Shown: one piece after another, positions 1 to 5,811 of the stretch
How the letters are laid out: every line of letters starts with the position of its first letter
Numbering within the stretch: position 1 is the first letter of the stretch
Source: Arenicella sp.
GTDB taxonomy: Bacteria > Pseudomonadota > Gammaproteobacteria > Arenicellales > Arenicellaceae
Length of the DNA: 8,151 nucleotides
Reading direction: 5' to 3'
Assembly (NCBI GenBank): GCA_018677115.1
Contig: JAHHOC010000050.1
Span: forward strand, 1 to 8,151
Made by a program: the position numbers and the translations under genes
The notes under the pieces: generated by a model
Told to the model about the DNA's origin: nothing
The model's input: the letters and a program-made list of their open reading frames with translations, nothing else
The model's database searches: none

Positions 1-710
1 CTGTGGACCCGGTCAAGCATCGGTTCAGCATGTGCTCTTTGATCCGCTCGCATGGGCAGGAACGGATCAAGAATAGATTTGTTTTTGCCGGCATTTATCG
101 AGCGGCGCTCGATTCCATACTTTTTCATCGCCTCTACAAATCCAAAGCTATCCATGCGCACGCCAATCGAACCGACAATACTTGAGCGGTTGGCATATAT
201 TTTATCTGCCGCAACCGCCACAAAATAACCACCTGACGCTGCCACATCAGACATCACAACATGCATGGGTTTGTCGGGATATTCTGAACGCAAGCGGGTA
301 ATTTCGCTATTTATGTCGGCAGACTGCACAGGAGAGCCCCCGGGACTGTTAATCTGCAGAATAACGCCCTTTGAATTTTTTGATTCAAATGCCTTACGCA
401 AACTTCGGTTTATCAATTCCGACGATGCGTCGGTACCAAACCCAATGACGCCGCTCAGTTCCACCAACGCGGTATGTGGTTTGCCGTAGGCTGCCGGTTT
501 ATTACCACTTCCAGCAACCATGACGATCCCTATCAGGTAGATGGCTATCAGCGCAAACAGCGCCATTTTCCAACGACGCCTGACTTTCTTGTCATGCATA
601 TAATCAACAGCCAGTTCGCGTAAAATAGCATCCGTCTCACTGCTTCGCGCTGCGGCTGGTGCAGCCGCACTACCTGGCAGACCGGCGTTAGGTTTATCTC
701 GCTTAAACAT
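1..710 (-). CDS. sppA: S49 family peptidase, SppA type (partial; C-terminus beyond the window edge)
   Basis: Membrane-anchored serine protease of the SppA (signal peptide peptidase) family, which degrades leftover signal peptides and other membrane-associated peptides. Reading starts at ATG 708-710, and 236 codons are visible before the edge. Residues 1-47 are polar and Ala/Arg-rich, and a single hydrophobic segment at about 49-66 should be the membrane anchor. The S49 core follows, with a conserved NSPGGS stretch at 121-126. The nucleophile is Ser159, in AASGGY, and the probable catalytic Lys is Lys211, in AGKNKS; this Ser/Lys dyad is the family mechanism. The length so far fits the short, single-domain form of the family, with the end missing. 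A GAGGTA ribosome-binding site lies 10 bases before the start. The start overlaps the stop of the upstream Rieske gene by 8 bases, making it the fourth gene of the rluC operon. An S49 gene close to rluC is usual in Pseudomonas-like genomes. The family call is firm; the physiological substrate is unknown. Confidence 0.93.
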   Translation of the reverse strand, partial: MFKRDKPNAGLPGSAAAPAAARSSETDAILRELAVDYMHDKKVRRRWKMALFALIAIYLIGIVMVAGSGNKPAAYGKPHTALVELSGVIGFGTDASSELINRSLRKAFESKNSKGVILQINSPGGSPVQSADINSEITRLRSEYPDKPMHVVMSDVAASGGYFVAVAADKIYANRSSIVGSIGVRMDSFGFVEAMKKYGIERRSINAGKNKSILDPFLPMRADQRAHAEPMLDRVH

Positions 711-1077
711 CTTTGCTTACTACCTCATAATTTTCATGGTCTAAGTATAACCGACCTTCACGTTCAGCAATTCCTAAAGATTCCAATCCCACTCCATAGC
801 AGGGCCCGCCCAGGCAAGCGCCGGTATCCGGCGCATACTCCGCACCATGTGTTGAACAGATCAGTGTACGCCCATCATCGGTAAAGAATTCACCCGGCAT
901 ATAGTCCAATTCTACAGCGATGTGCCCGCACTTATTCAGATAGGCAAAAAACTGATAATCGAAGCGAATCACAAAGGCTGGCATAACTTCGCCATCTTGA
1001 TTGCGCACATTAAAGCGGTGCCCTTTACCGCCTTCCTCGAGGCTATCTGTTTCGGCTATCAAGTTTGTATCAGGCAT
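703..1077 (-). CDS. Small Rieske [2Fe-2S] protein
   Basis: A 124-residue stand-alone Rieske ferredoxin-like protein. The cluster-binding motif is complete: Cys50-Gly-His52 and, 21 residues later, Cys74-Ser-Thr-His77, giving two Cys and two His ligands. A second Cys pair follows at Cys88 and Cys93 (CLGGPC), where Rieske ferredoxins usually have a Gly/Pro-rich loop. No signal peptide or membrane segment is visible, so it should be cytoplasmic. No oxygenase or reductase partner is encoded nearby, so it may be an electron carrier or a redox sensor; this is inference. The start ATG (1075-1077) overlaps the stop of the HAD gene by 8 bases, and its own stop overlaps the sppA start by 8 bases. There is no clear Shine-Dalgarno sequence before it, so it probably depends on translation of the HAD gene. 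The fold assignment is strong; the function is unknown. Confidence 0.88.
   Translation of the reverse strand: MPDTNLIAETDSLEEGGKGHRFNVRNQDGEVMPAFVIRFDYQFFAYLNKCGHIAVELDYMPGEFFTDDGRTLICSTHGAEYAPDTGACLGGPCYGVGLESLGIAEREGRLYLDHENYEVVSKDV
721..726 (-). promoter_or_regulatory. Ribosome-binding site of sppA
   Basis: GAGGTA on the minus strand lies 10 bases upstream of the ATG at 708-710, inside the 3' end of the Rieske gene. It supports this start for the peptidase and means sppA can be initiated independently despite the overlapping stop. Confidence 0.6.
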
Positions 1078-1738
1078 ATGCTTTGTTCACGCGTCCATTC
1101 ATCAACCAATGGTGGATATCGGAAAATGAATGCAAAACGTCTACTGCATTAGCTGCGCGCAGTGCTGCTTCATCATGAACCCCATAGGCGGCCCCCAGCC
1201 CATGTACGCCAGCATTCCTTGCCATATCCATATCATAGGTTGTGTCTCCGACCATTATAGTATCCTGCGGGTCTATCGCTGTGTACTCAAGTAACTCCAG
1301 CAGCATTTGCGGATGCGGTTTAGAGCGCGTCTCGTCGGCACAGCGCGAAGCGACGAAAAAGTGCTCTAACCCCATCTCATTAAAAACACGCTGCAACCCA
1401 GCCCTGGCCTTGCCGGTTGCCACCGCCAGCATTGGACCGCTTTCCGACAGTGACCGGAGCCCTTCCTCTACACCGTGGAACAGTCCCTGCTGTGTTTCAT
1501 CAGCGGTAATAAACTGATGTCTGTAGGCCTCAATCAAGGCCACATGCCGGTTATGGTTTAACTCCGGGAACAAAATCCGCATCGCCTCGTGCAGGCCAAG
1601 TCCTATGATTTTTTTAGCTTCGCGGTCATCTGGCTCCGCAACACCCACCTCCCGTGCTGCTGCCTTAATGCAGTTTGCGATTTTCTGGGCAGAATCCATC
1701 AACGTGCCGTCCCAATCAAAAATAATCAGTTGATACAT
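1070..1738 (-). CDS. HAD-superfamily hydrolase, phosphoglycolate phosphatase-like
   Basis: A 222-residue cytoplasmic phosphatase of HAD subfamily IA. All four motifs are present. Motif I is DWDGT, with nucleophile Asp8 and acid/base Asp10. Motif II is VATGK, with Thr108. Motif III is Lys140, in SKPHP. Motif IV is GDTTYD, with Asp165 and Asp169 for Mg2+. The helical cap falls between residues about 15 and 90. Family members dephosphorylate small phosphorylated metabolites such as 2-phosphoglycolate, but the sequence does not identify the substrate. A HAD gene directly downstream of rluC is a conserved arrangement in Pseudomonas-like gammaproteobacteria, where it is often called Gph-like. The start codon overlaps the rluC stop in a TAATG junction (one shared base), a classic sign of translational coupling. 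The stop overlaps the Rieske start by 8 bases. Confidence 0.92.
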   Translation of the reverse strand: MYQLIIFDWDGTLMDSAQKIANCIKAAAREVGVAEPDDREAKKIIGLGLHEAMRILFPELNHNRHVALIEAYRHQFITADETQQGLFHGVEEGLRSLSESGPMLAVATGKARAGLQRVFNEMGLEHFFVASRCADETRSKPHPQMLLELLEYTAIDPQDTIMVGDTTYDMDMARNAGVHGLGAAYGVHDEAALRAANAVDVLHSFSDIHHWLMNGRVNKAYA

Positions 1739-2703
1739 TAGCTGTCCATCTCAAGTTTTTCTAATAACGCGCATAGTTCTGGCGGCAGAGCGGCCGAAAT
1801 CTGCAGGCGCTGACCGCTGAGCGGGTGGATGATAGCAAGCTCGTGTGCATGAAGAAACAAGCGTTTCAATCCCATGGTTTTCATTTTTCGGTTAAATTCC
1901 GGATCACCATAACGCTGGTCGCCAGCCAGCGGATGGTTCTCGGACTGAGCGTGCACACGTACCTGGTGAGTTCGTCCGGTTAACAATTTGACTTCCACTA
2001 ATGATGCTACATCGCCGGTCTTGCGAGGCGAAAAAATAGAACTCGCATAACTGCCTTGCTGGTCTACCACAACATGACGTTCGCCGCCACGGCGTGCTTC
2101 AGTATTAAGGTTTTTGACGACTCTACGCTGTCCATATTTCCAGCGCCCCCTGACCAATGCCAGGTATCTTTTATCAACCCGCGCATTTTGCAGCGAATTG
2201 TGCTTGAAATCCTCATGCAGCCGCCGCAGCGCGGCGGATTTTTTTGCCAGTAAAAGACAACCCGAAGTTTCACGGTCCAATCGGTGCACTAATTCCAGGT
2301 ATTTTAACTCTGGGCGCAGCATGCGCAGTGCCTCAATTATGCCTACTTTAATACCGCTGCCACCATGCACCGCCATGCCCGACGGCTTGTCAATGGCCAT
2401 TAATGCTTCGTCCTCAAACAATATTGATTCACTCAAAAACTGGTAACGGGTGTGATCGGTCGAATCCTGAATCTGCTGGGACTGCCGGAGCGGCGGAATA
2501 CGTATGATATCTCCCTGTTGCAAACGGGTCGTTTGCCTGGCCCGGCCCTTGTTAATTCTTACTTCGCCTTTACGTATAATCCGGTAAATCAGGGTCCTTG
2601 GCACACCCTTTAAGTGCCGCAATAAAAAGTTGTCCAGGCGTTGGCCGGCATACTCATGGTCAACCTCAACGAATGAAGCCTTTGGTGGAGTGGAACGGGA
2701 CAT
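1738..2703 (-). CDS. rluC: 23S rRNA pseudouridine synthase RluC
   Basis: A 321-residue RluA/RluC-family pseudouridine synthase. In E. coli RluC converts uridines 955, 2504 and 2580 of 23S rRNA to pseudouridine. Residues about 20-70 form an S4 RNA-binding domain (RLDNFL, then a basic stretch with RIIRKGEVRINKG). The catalytic domain follows, with HRLDRETSG at 140-148 carrying the catalytic Asp143, and GRTHQVRVHA at 243-252, the conserved C-terminal motif of the family. The length matches E. coli RluC, and the position divergent from rne is the usual one, which favours RluC over the paralogue RluD. It is the first gene of the leftward operon. The chosen ATG at 2701-2703 places the S4 domain at the normal distance from the N-terminus. 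The Shine-Dalgarno sequence before it is weak. Confidence 0.95.
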   Translation of the reverse strand: MSRSTPPKASFVEVDHEYAGQRLDNFLLRHLKGVPRTLIYRIIRKGEVRINKGRARQTTRLQQGDIIRIPPLRQSQQIQDSTDHTRYQFLSESILFEDEALMAIDKPSGMAVHGGSGIKVGIIEALRMLRPELKYLELVHRLDRETSGCLLLAKKSAALRRLHEDFKHNSLQNARVDKRYLALVRGRWKYGQRRVVKNLNTEARRGGERHVVVDQQGSYASSIFSPRKTGDVASLVEVKLLTGRTHQVRVHAQSENHPLAGDQRYGDPEFNRKMKTMGLKRLFLHAHELAIIHPLSGQRLQISAALPPELCALLEKLEMDS

Positions 2704-2789
2704 TAATTCGCGAAACCCGGGTAAAATTTAAATAAATTGTGGTGGCCGAAGGATACCATTGCTTCGCGCTCAGCAAGTGGTGGCTTAAC

Positions 2790-2820
2790 CTTATATGTGT
2801 GGTTTTGAATTCAGTTTCAT
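2790..2820 (-). promoter_or_regulatory. Weak candidate promoter for the rluC operon
   Basis: On the minus strand a TATAAG box (2790-2795, five of six consensus bases) is preceded by ATGAAA (2815-2820, four of six) at 19 bases. That spacing is longer than the preferred 17. Transcription would begin near 2783 and leave an untranslated leader of about 80 nt before the rluC ATG. It is the best sigma70-like match I found in the rluC-proximal part of the gap, but it is not strong. Confidence 0.22.
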
Positions 2821-2914
2821 CTATTGCGGACGATAAGCGATTTTCAGTGCACCAAAGGTGTTCGATTTTAACTGATTTGCCACCGGCCAGCCCAAATCTG
2901 GTTTGGTTAATCGT

Positions 2915-2943
2915 TTGCGTCCAACCAATCATACTGTTATCAT
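2915..2943 (+). promoter_or_regulatory. Candidate sigma70 extended -10 promoter for rne
   Basis: TTGCGT (2915-2920) is followed after exactly 17 bases by TATCAT (2938-2943). The -10 box matches five of six consensus bases and is preceded by TGT, which makes the extended -10 form TGnTATnAT. The -35 box matches only three of six, which an extended -10 can offset. Transcription would start near 2950 and give rne a leader of about 720 nt. E. coli rne also has a long leader, about 361 nt from its main promoter, so a long leader is plausible. Closer promoters may also exist. Confidence 0.38.
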
Positions 2944-3086
2944 CGCTTGCACCTGTGGACCGGCCAGATTAAATCGCCGTAAGCCACTGAGTATGAACAG
3001 TTTTCTCCGCGTTCGCTGGCTTGGTATCACTCTCTGAATACCGCTGATTTGGACCGCAACGCTATTGAAAGTAAACGCAGCATGGT

Positions 3087-3133
3087 ATTGGTTTAACTTA
3101 TACACGGCGTCCTTGAGACCCCGACAAACCAAT
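3087..3133 (+). promoter_or_regulatory. Long-loop inverted repeat in the rne leader (stem A)
   Basis: ATTGGTTT (3087-3094) and AAACCAAT (3126-3133) are perfect 8-base reverse complements separated by 31 bases. The last three bases of the right arm are shared with an AATTGAGC element at 3131-3138 that can pair further downstream, so this stem could compete with that pairing. It is probably part of the rne mRNA leader; a role is inferred only. Confidence 0.4.
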
Positions 3134-3206
3134 TGAGCAACAAATGGCTCTCTCCATCCGCTGCAGACGGGGTACTGTGTCTCCACCCTGATTTTCGGAG
3201 CACACC

Positions 3207-3244
3207 GCTCAATTAATACGGCTAGGCCAATAAAATAATTGAGC
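3207..3244 (+). promoter_or_regulatory. Perfect 9-base inverted repeat in the rne leader (stem C)
   Basis: GCTCAATTA (3207-3215) and TAATTGAGC (3236-3244) are perfect reverse complements with a 20-base spacer, which itself holds a tiny GGC-TAG-GCC palindrome (3220-3228). The left arm is also complementary over 8 bases to AATTGAGC at 3131-3138, so two alternative pairings exist. No T-run follows, so it is not an intrinsic terminator. Confidence 0.45.
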
Positions 3245-3352
3245 ATTAACAGCAAGTTATAGACGAAAAGTCTGCATTTGTACCGACTTAAGCCTACATA
3301 ATTGCGTTAAGACTGAATATTTAGATGAACGCGCTGCACAACTGTGGTGCAC

Positions 3353-3369
3353 CAATGCTCACAGCATTG
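3353..3369 (+). promoter_or_regulatory. Tight hairpin in the rne leader
   Basis: CAATGCT (3353-3359) and AGCATTG (3363-3369) pair perfectly over 7 bases around a CAC triloop. The palindrome GGTGCACC (3346-3353) adjoins it directly and shares one base. No T-run follows, so it is a structural element rather than a terminator. It lies about 300 bases before the rne start. Confidence 0.45.
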
Positions 3370-3390
3370 CGGCGATATTGAAAAGAATTT

Positions 3391-3407
3391 AATCTGTATT
3401 GCAGATT
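3391..3407 (+). promoter_or_regulatory. Short hairpin in the rne leader
   Basis: AATCTG (3391-3396) and CAGATT (3402-3407) are perfect reverse complements around a 5-base loop (TATTG). It sits between two stronger hairpins and adds to the impression of a folded leader. A stem of this size can also arise by chance. Confidence 0.3.
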
Positions 3408-3427
3408 TGCGATGGACTCCACAACCG

Positions 3428-3454
3428 CATGCCTGGCCTCCGAATCCAGGCATG
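3428..3454 (+). promoter_or_regulatory. Strong 9-bp stem-loop in the rne leader
   Basis: CATGCCTGG (3428-3436) and CCAGGCATG (3446-3454) form a perfect 9-base-pair, GC-rich stem around a 9-base loop, CCTCCGAAT. It is the most stable-looking hairpin of the leader and lies about 220 bases before the rne ATG. E. coli rne is autoregulated through a leader hairpin (hp2) that RNase E recognises; this is the best positional candidate for an equivalent, but I could not compare the structures. The loop contains CCUC, complementary to GAGG of the rne ribosome-binding site, though only over four bases. Confidence 0.5.
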
Positions 3455-3499
3455 AATCCGGTAAGTCAGAGTTCCAGCTACATTTCAGGGCGGTTAATG

Positions 3500-3509
3500 C
3501 CGGCGCCGG
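3500..3509 (+). repeat. GC-only palindrome in the rne leader
   Basis: CCGGCGCCGG is a perfect 10-base palindrome about 160 bases before the rne start. It could be a self-complementary RNA element or a protein-binding site, or a chance occurrence. Confidence 0.25.
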
Positions 3510-3661
3510 ACGCATCAGCATAAGTGGATGCAGCAGAGCGCTGGATGAATAGCCACCTGAAGCACGGATCATTGTTTAGTCCGTTGTATTTTCAATCTCT
3601 TTCGTATCATTCTATTCAGTCTGCAAGACACAATTCTGGCTGCCACGTGTATCACTTGCGC

Positions 3662-3666
3662 GAGGA
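3662..3666 (+). promoter_or_regulatory. Ribosome-binding site of rne
   Basis: GAGGA lies 5 bases upstream of the ATG at 3672. It is a good Shine-Dalgarno match and confirms the rne start. Confidence 0.75.
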
Positions 3667-3671
3667 ATAAG

Positions 3672-5798
3672 ATGAAAAGAATGTTATTTAATGCAACGCA
3701 CTCTGAAGAGTTGCGCGTGGCAATTGTTGATGGCCAGAAACTGATTGACCTGGACATCGAATCCGCCAACTCGGCGCTCAATAAAGGCAATATCTATAAG
3801 GGAAAAATAACTCGGGTTGAACCGAGCCTGGAAGCGGCTTTTGTCGAATATGGCGCAGGCCGGCAGGGTTTTTTGCCAATGAAGGAAGTGTCCCGCGCTT
3901 ACTTCCAGGACTATAAGTCGAACACACCGATCGCCCAGGTCAAGATAGCCGATGTACTTAAAAAGGGTCAGGAACTGCTGGTGCAGGTTGAAAAAGACGA
4001 GCGTGGAAACAAAGGCGCAGCACTCACCACATTTATCAGCCTGGCCGGCAGATATCTGGTGCTGATGCCCAACAACCCGAAAGGTGGGGGGATTTCACGT
4101 CGGATCGAAGGCAGCGAGCGCCAGGAGTTAAGGGAAGCAATGTCCAGCCTGGAAATCCCTCGCGAGCATGCGCTAATTGCCCGAACCGCTGGTATCGGCA
4201 AAAGTTCGGAAGAATTGCAGTGGGACCTGGATTTTCTGAAGCGCCTGTCTGATGCTATTCAAGAAGCCTCCGAATCAAGGCCTGCACCATTCCTGGTTTA
4301 CCAGGAAACAAACCTGGTTGTGCGCTCGATCCGTGATTATTTTCGCAGTGATATCAACGAAATCATCATAGACGACAAGGAAATTTTTGATCGCGCAACA
4401 CGTTTCATGAATCAGGTAATGCCCCACAATGTCATCAAATTAAAATTATATGAAGACACGGTTCCGCTGTTCTCGCGCTACCAGATAGAGCATCAGATAG
4501 AATCGGCATACGCCCGCGAAGTGCGGCTGGCAGCTGGTGGCGCACTAGTGATCGATCCGACTGAGGCACTGACTTCAATAGACGTAAACTCAGCGCGCGC
4601 TACCAAAGGCAGTGATATCGAAGAGACAGCTGTACAGACAAATCTGGAAGCAGCAGAAGAGATCGCTCGCCAATTACGCATCCGCGACCTCGGCGGGCTG
4701 ATCGTAATTGATTTTATCGATATGCTGTCCAACAAAAACCAGCGAGCGGTCGAGCAGTGCCTGCAAAATGCACTTAAGGCGGATCGCGCCAGGGTTCAGG
4801 TCGGCCGGATATCGCGCTTCGGACTGTTAGAAATGTCGCGACAGCGGCTGCGTTCTTCGATCAGCGACTCCAACTATCATTCGTGCCCGCGTTGTGAAGG
4901 CAACGGTCATATTCGCAGCGTAGGTTCATCAGCGCTCAGCGTGCTCAGGATCATTGAGGAAGAAGCGCTGAAAGAAAATACCGAGGCTATCCACGCTCAC
5001 CTTCCGATTAAGACAGCAACCTACCTGCTAAATGAAAAACGACACGAAGTGACCCTGCTTGAAAGTCGTCTTGGAACTAATATTACCATCGTGCCCACCA
5101 TTGAACTGGAAACACCCCATTTTAAGATTCAGAGGTTACGCAGCGAGGATCTGGATGAAATGCCGATTCTGCCCAGCTATAAGGTAGAAATCAGTGAGCC
5201 AAAGGAGGATCCACGCAAAGCCAAATATCAGAAAAAGCAACCCGTCAGTAATGTCGTTGTAGCGCCCAGTACCGCGCCAGCAGTGGGAATTGAATCAATT
5301 CGAATGGAAGACAAACCAGCTCCAGCGGCACAACCGGCACCACTTCAGCCGGGCATTTTCGTCCGGCTGTGGCGCGCCCTTTTTGGCCGGGGTGAAGTTC
5401 CGGCAAAGAAAAAGGATTCAAAGAGCAGATCAGGTGGCAAGCATCAGGGCAGGCATCGGAGTGAAGGTGGTCATAAGCCACGGGGTAATAAAGGTCGGGG
5501 CAGCAGTCCTCAGCAACGTAAGCAGCAGAGTAAAAGCGGACATAAGAGCGGTCATAAAAAGGATTCGCGAAAACGTCCCCAGGGCGACAAAAATCAGGAA
5601 AGTCAAAGCAGCAAACCCGGCCCGAAACAGAACCGCAACCGCAACCGCAATCGAAACCGCAACCGCAACCGTAACCGCAACCGTAGTGATTCGGCCAATC
5701 GATCGCCAGATGGCAACAGCAAACCTGCTGCCGGCAATTCGCCAAAGCCTGACAAGCCTGTGGCGGTAGCTGAAGCTGATGGGAACCGCGCCGACTGA
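3672..5798 (+). CDS. rne: Ribonuclease E, with short C-terminal tail
   Basis: Essential endoribonuclease that starts mRNA decay and processes rRNA and tRNA precursors. The 708 residues begin MKRMLFNAT, as in E. coli. The S1 RNA-binding domain lies at about 37-120. The 5'-monophosphate sensor pair is Arg171-Thr172, in IARTAG. The metal-binding catalytic residues are Asp304 (SIDVNSARAT) and Asp347 (VIDFIDM), and the zinc-link is Cys405-Pro-Arg-Cys408. The small domain runs to about 510. Residues 560-575, with RLWRALFGRG, form an amphipathic helix like the inner-membrane anchor of E. coli RNase E. From about 577 the tail is basic and low in complexity, rich in Lys, Arg, Gly, Ser and His. It has nine Asn-Arg dipeptides at 654-671, which probably serve RNA binding. 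At 708 residues it is much shorter than E. coli RNase E (1061), and I see no room for the distal enolase- and PNPase-binding segments. Only 13 bases separate it from the next gene, with no terminator. Feedback control through the long leader is likely by analogy with E. coli. Confidence 0.97.
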   Translation: MKRMLFNATHSEELRVAIVDGQKLIDLDIESANSALNKGNIYKGKITRVEPSLEAAFVEYGAGRQGFLPMKEVSRAYFQDYKSNTPIAQVKIADVLKKGQELLVQVEKDERGNKGAALTTFISLAGRYLVLMPNNPKGGGISRRIEGSERQELREAMSSLEIPREHALIARTAGIGKSSEELQWDLDFLKRLSDAIQEASESRPAPFLVYQETNLVVRSIRDYFRSDINEIIIDDKEIFDRATRFMNQVMPHNVIKLKLYEDTVPLFSRYQIEHQIESAYAREVRLAAGGALVIDPTEALTSIDVNSARATKGSDIEETAVQTNLEAAEEIARQLRIRDLGGLIVIDFIDMLSNKNQRAVEQCLQNALKADRARVQVGRISRFGLLEMSRQRLRSSISDSNYHSCPRCEGNGHIRSVGSSALSVLRIIEEEALKENTEAIHAHLPIKTATYLLNEKRHEVTLLESRLGTNITIVPTIELETPHFKIQRLRSEDLDEMPILPSYKVEISEPKEDPRKAKYQKKQPVSNVVVAPSTAPAVGIESIRMEDKPAPAAQPAPLQPGIFVRLWRALFGRGEVPAKKKDSKSRSGGKHQGRHRSEGGHKPRGNKGRGSSPQQRKQQSKSGHKSGHKKDSRKRPQGDKNQESQSSKPGPKQNRNRNRNRNRNRNRNRNRSDSANRSPDGNSKPAAGNSPKPDKPVAVAEADGNRAD
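5631..5684 (+). repeat. Tandem hexamer repeat (nine units) inside rne
   Basis: Nine in-frame six-base units of the AACCGC type encode nine Asn-Arg dipeptides in the RNase E tail. Five earlier and later units are exact AACCGC copies plus one more in between (six in all); two read AACCGT and one AATCGA, and all of these variants are synonymous. Because the unit is six bases, gain or loss of units keeps the reading frame, so the length could vary between strains without breaking the gene. The synonymous changes suggest the dipeptide run is kept by selection rather than being a fresh expansion. Confidence 0.9.
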
Positions 5799-5811
5799 GC
5801 GTTAAGCGCAT

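Larger units (their letters stand above)
2704..3671. other. 968-base divergent intergenic region between rluC and rne
   Basis: No ORF in this stretch looks like a real gene. The short ORFs on both strands lack recognisable motifs and have random-looking composition. The region separates divergent transcription units, so it must hold promoters for both. On the plus strand it contains a candidate extended -10 promoter near 2915-2943 and then perfect inverted repeats spread from about 2981 to 3584. Besides those listed separately, smaller ones pair 2981-2986 with 3017-3022 (AAGCCA/TGGCTT), 3023-3027 with 3038-3042, 3335-3339 with 3347-3351, 3512-3516 with 3527-3531, and 3564-3568 with 3580-3584. 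This suggests a long structured 5' leader on the rne mRNA. A 9-base direct repeat (ACCGGCCAG) occurs at 2882-2890 and 2959-2967. Confidence 0.7.

Noticed and set aside
2666..2932. Minus-strand ORF of 88 codons overlapping the rluC start in another frame
   Set aside because: It overlaps the rluC coding start and promoter region and has no motif; probably a chance ORF.
2882..2967. Direct repeat ACCGGCCAG (two copies, 77 bases apart) as an operator or attachment site
   Set aside because: It is only nine bases long, lacks symmetry as a binding site, and has no integrase or other mobile gene nearby. A chance recurrence is likely.
2929..3255. Minus-strand ORF of 108 codons in the rluC-rne gap
   Set aside because: It begins at TTG, has no recognisable motif or ribosome-binding site, and lies antisense to the probable rne leader. 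Nothing supports it as a gene.
3207..3369. Hairpins as intrinsic terminators between rluC and rne
   Set aside because: None is followed by a run of T on either strand at the right distance, and the flanking genes are divergent, so no terminator is expected.
3321..3572. Minus-strand ORF of 83 codons just upstream of rne
   Set aside because: It overlaps several inverted repeats of the leader, has random-looking composition and no recognisable domain.
3584..3610. Second rne promoter with TTGTAT and TATCAT close to the start codon
   Set aside because: The -10 box is good, but the spacer is only 15 bases and there is no extended -10 TG motif. It is weaker than the candidate at 2915-2943, though not fully excluded.
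5631..5684. Possible CRISPR-like or non-coding tandem array
   Set aside because: The units are contiguous six-base repeats without spacers, in frame within rne and with synonymous variation, so this is a coding repeat.
5290..5769. Plus-strand ORF of 159 codons inside rne in another frame, with Thr-Ala repeats
   Set aside because: It is a frame shadow of the low-complexity tail and hexamer repeat, with no start signal.
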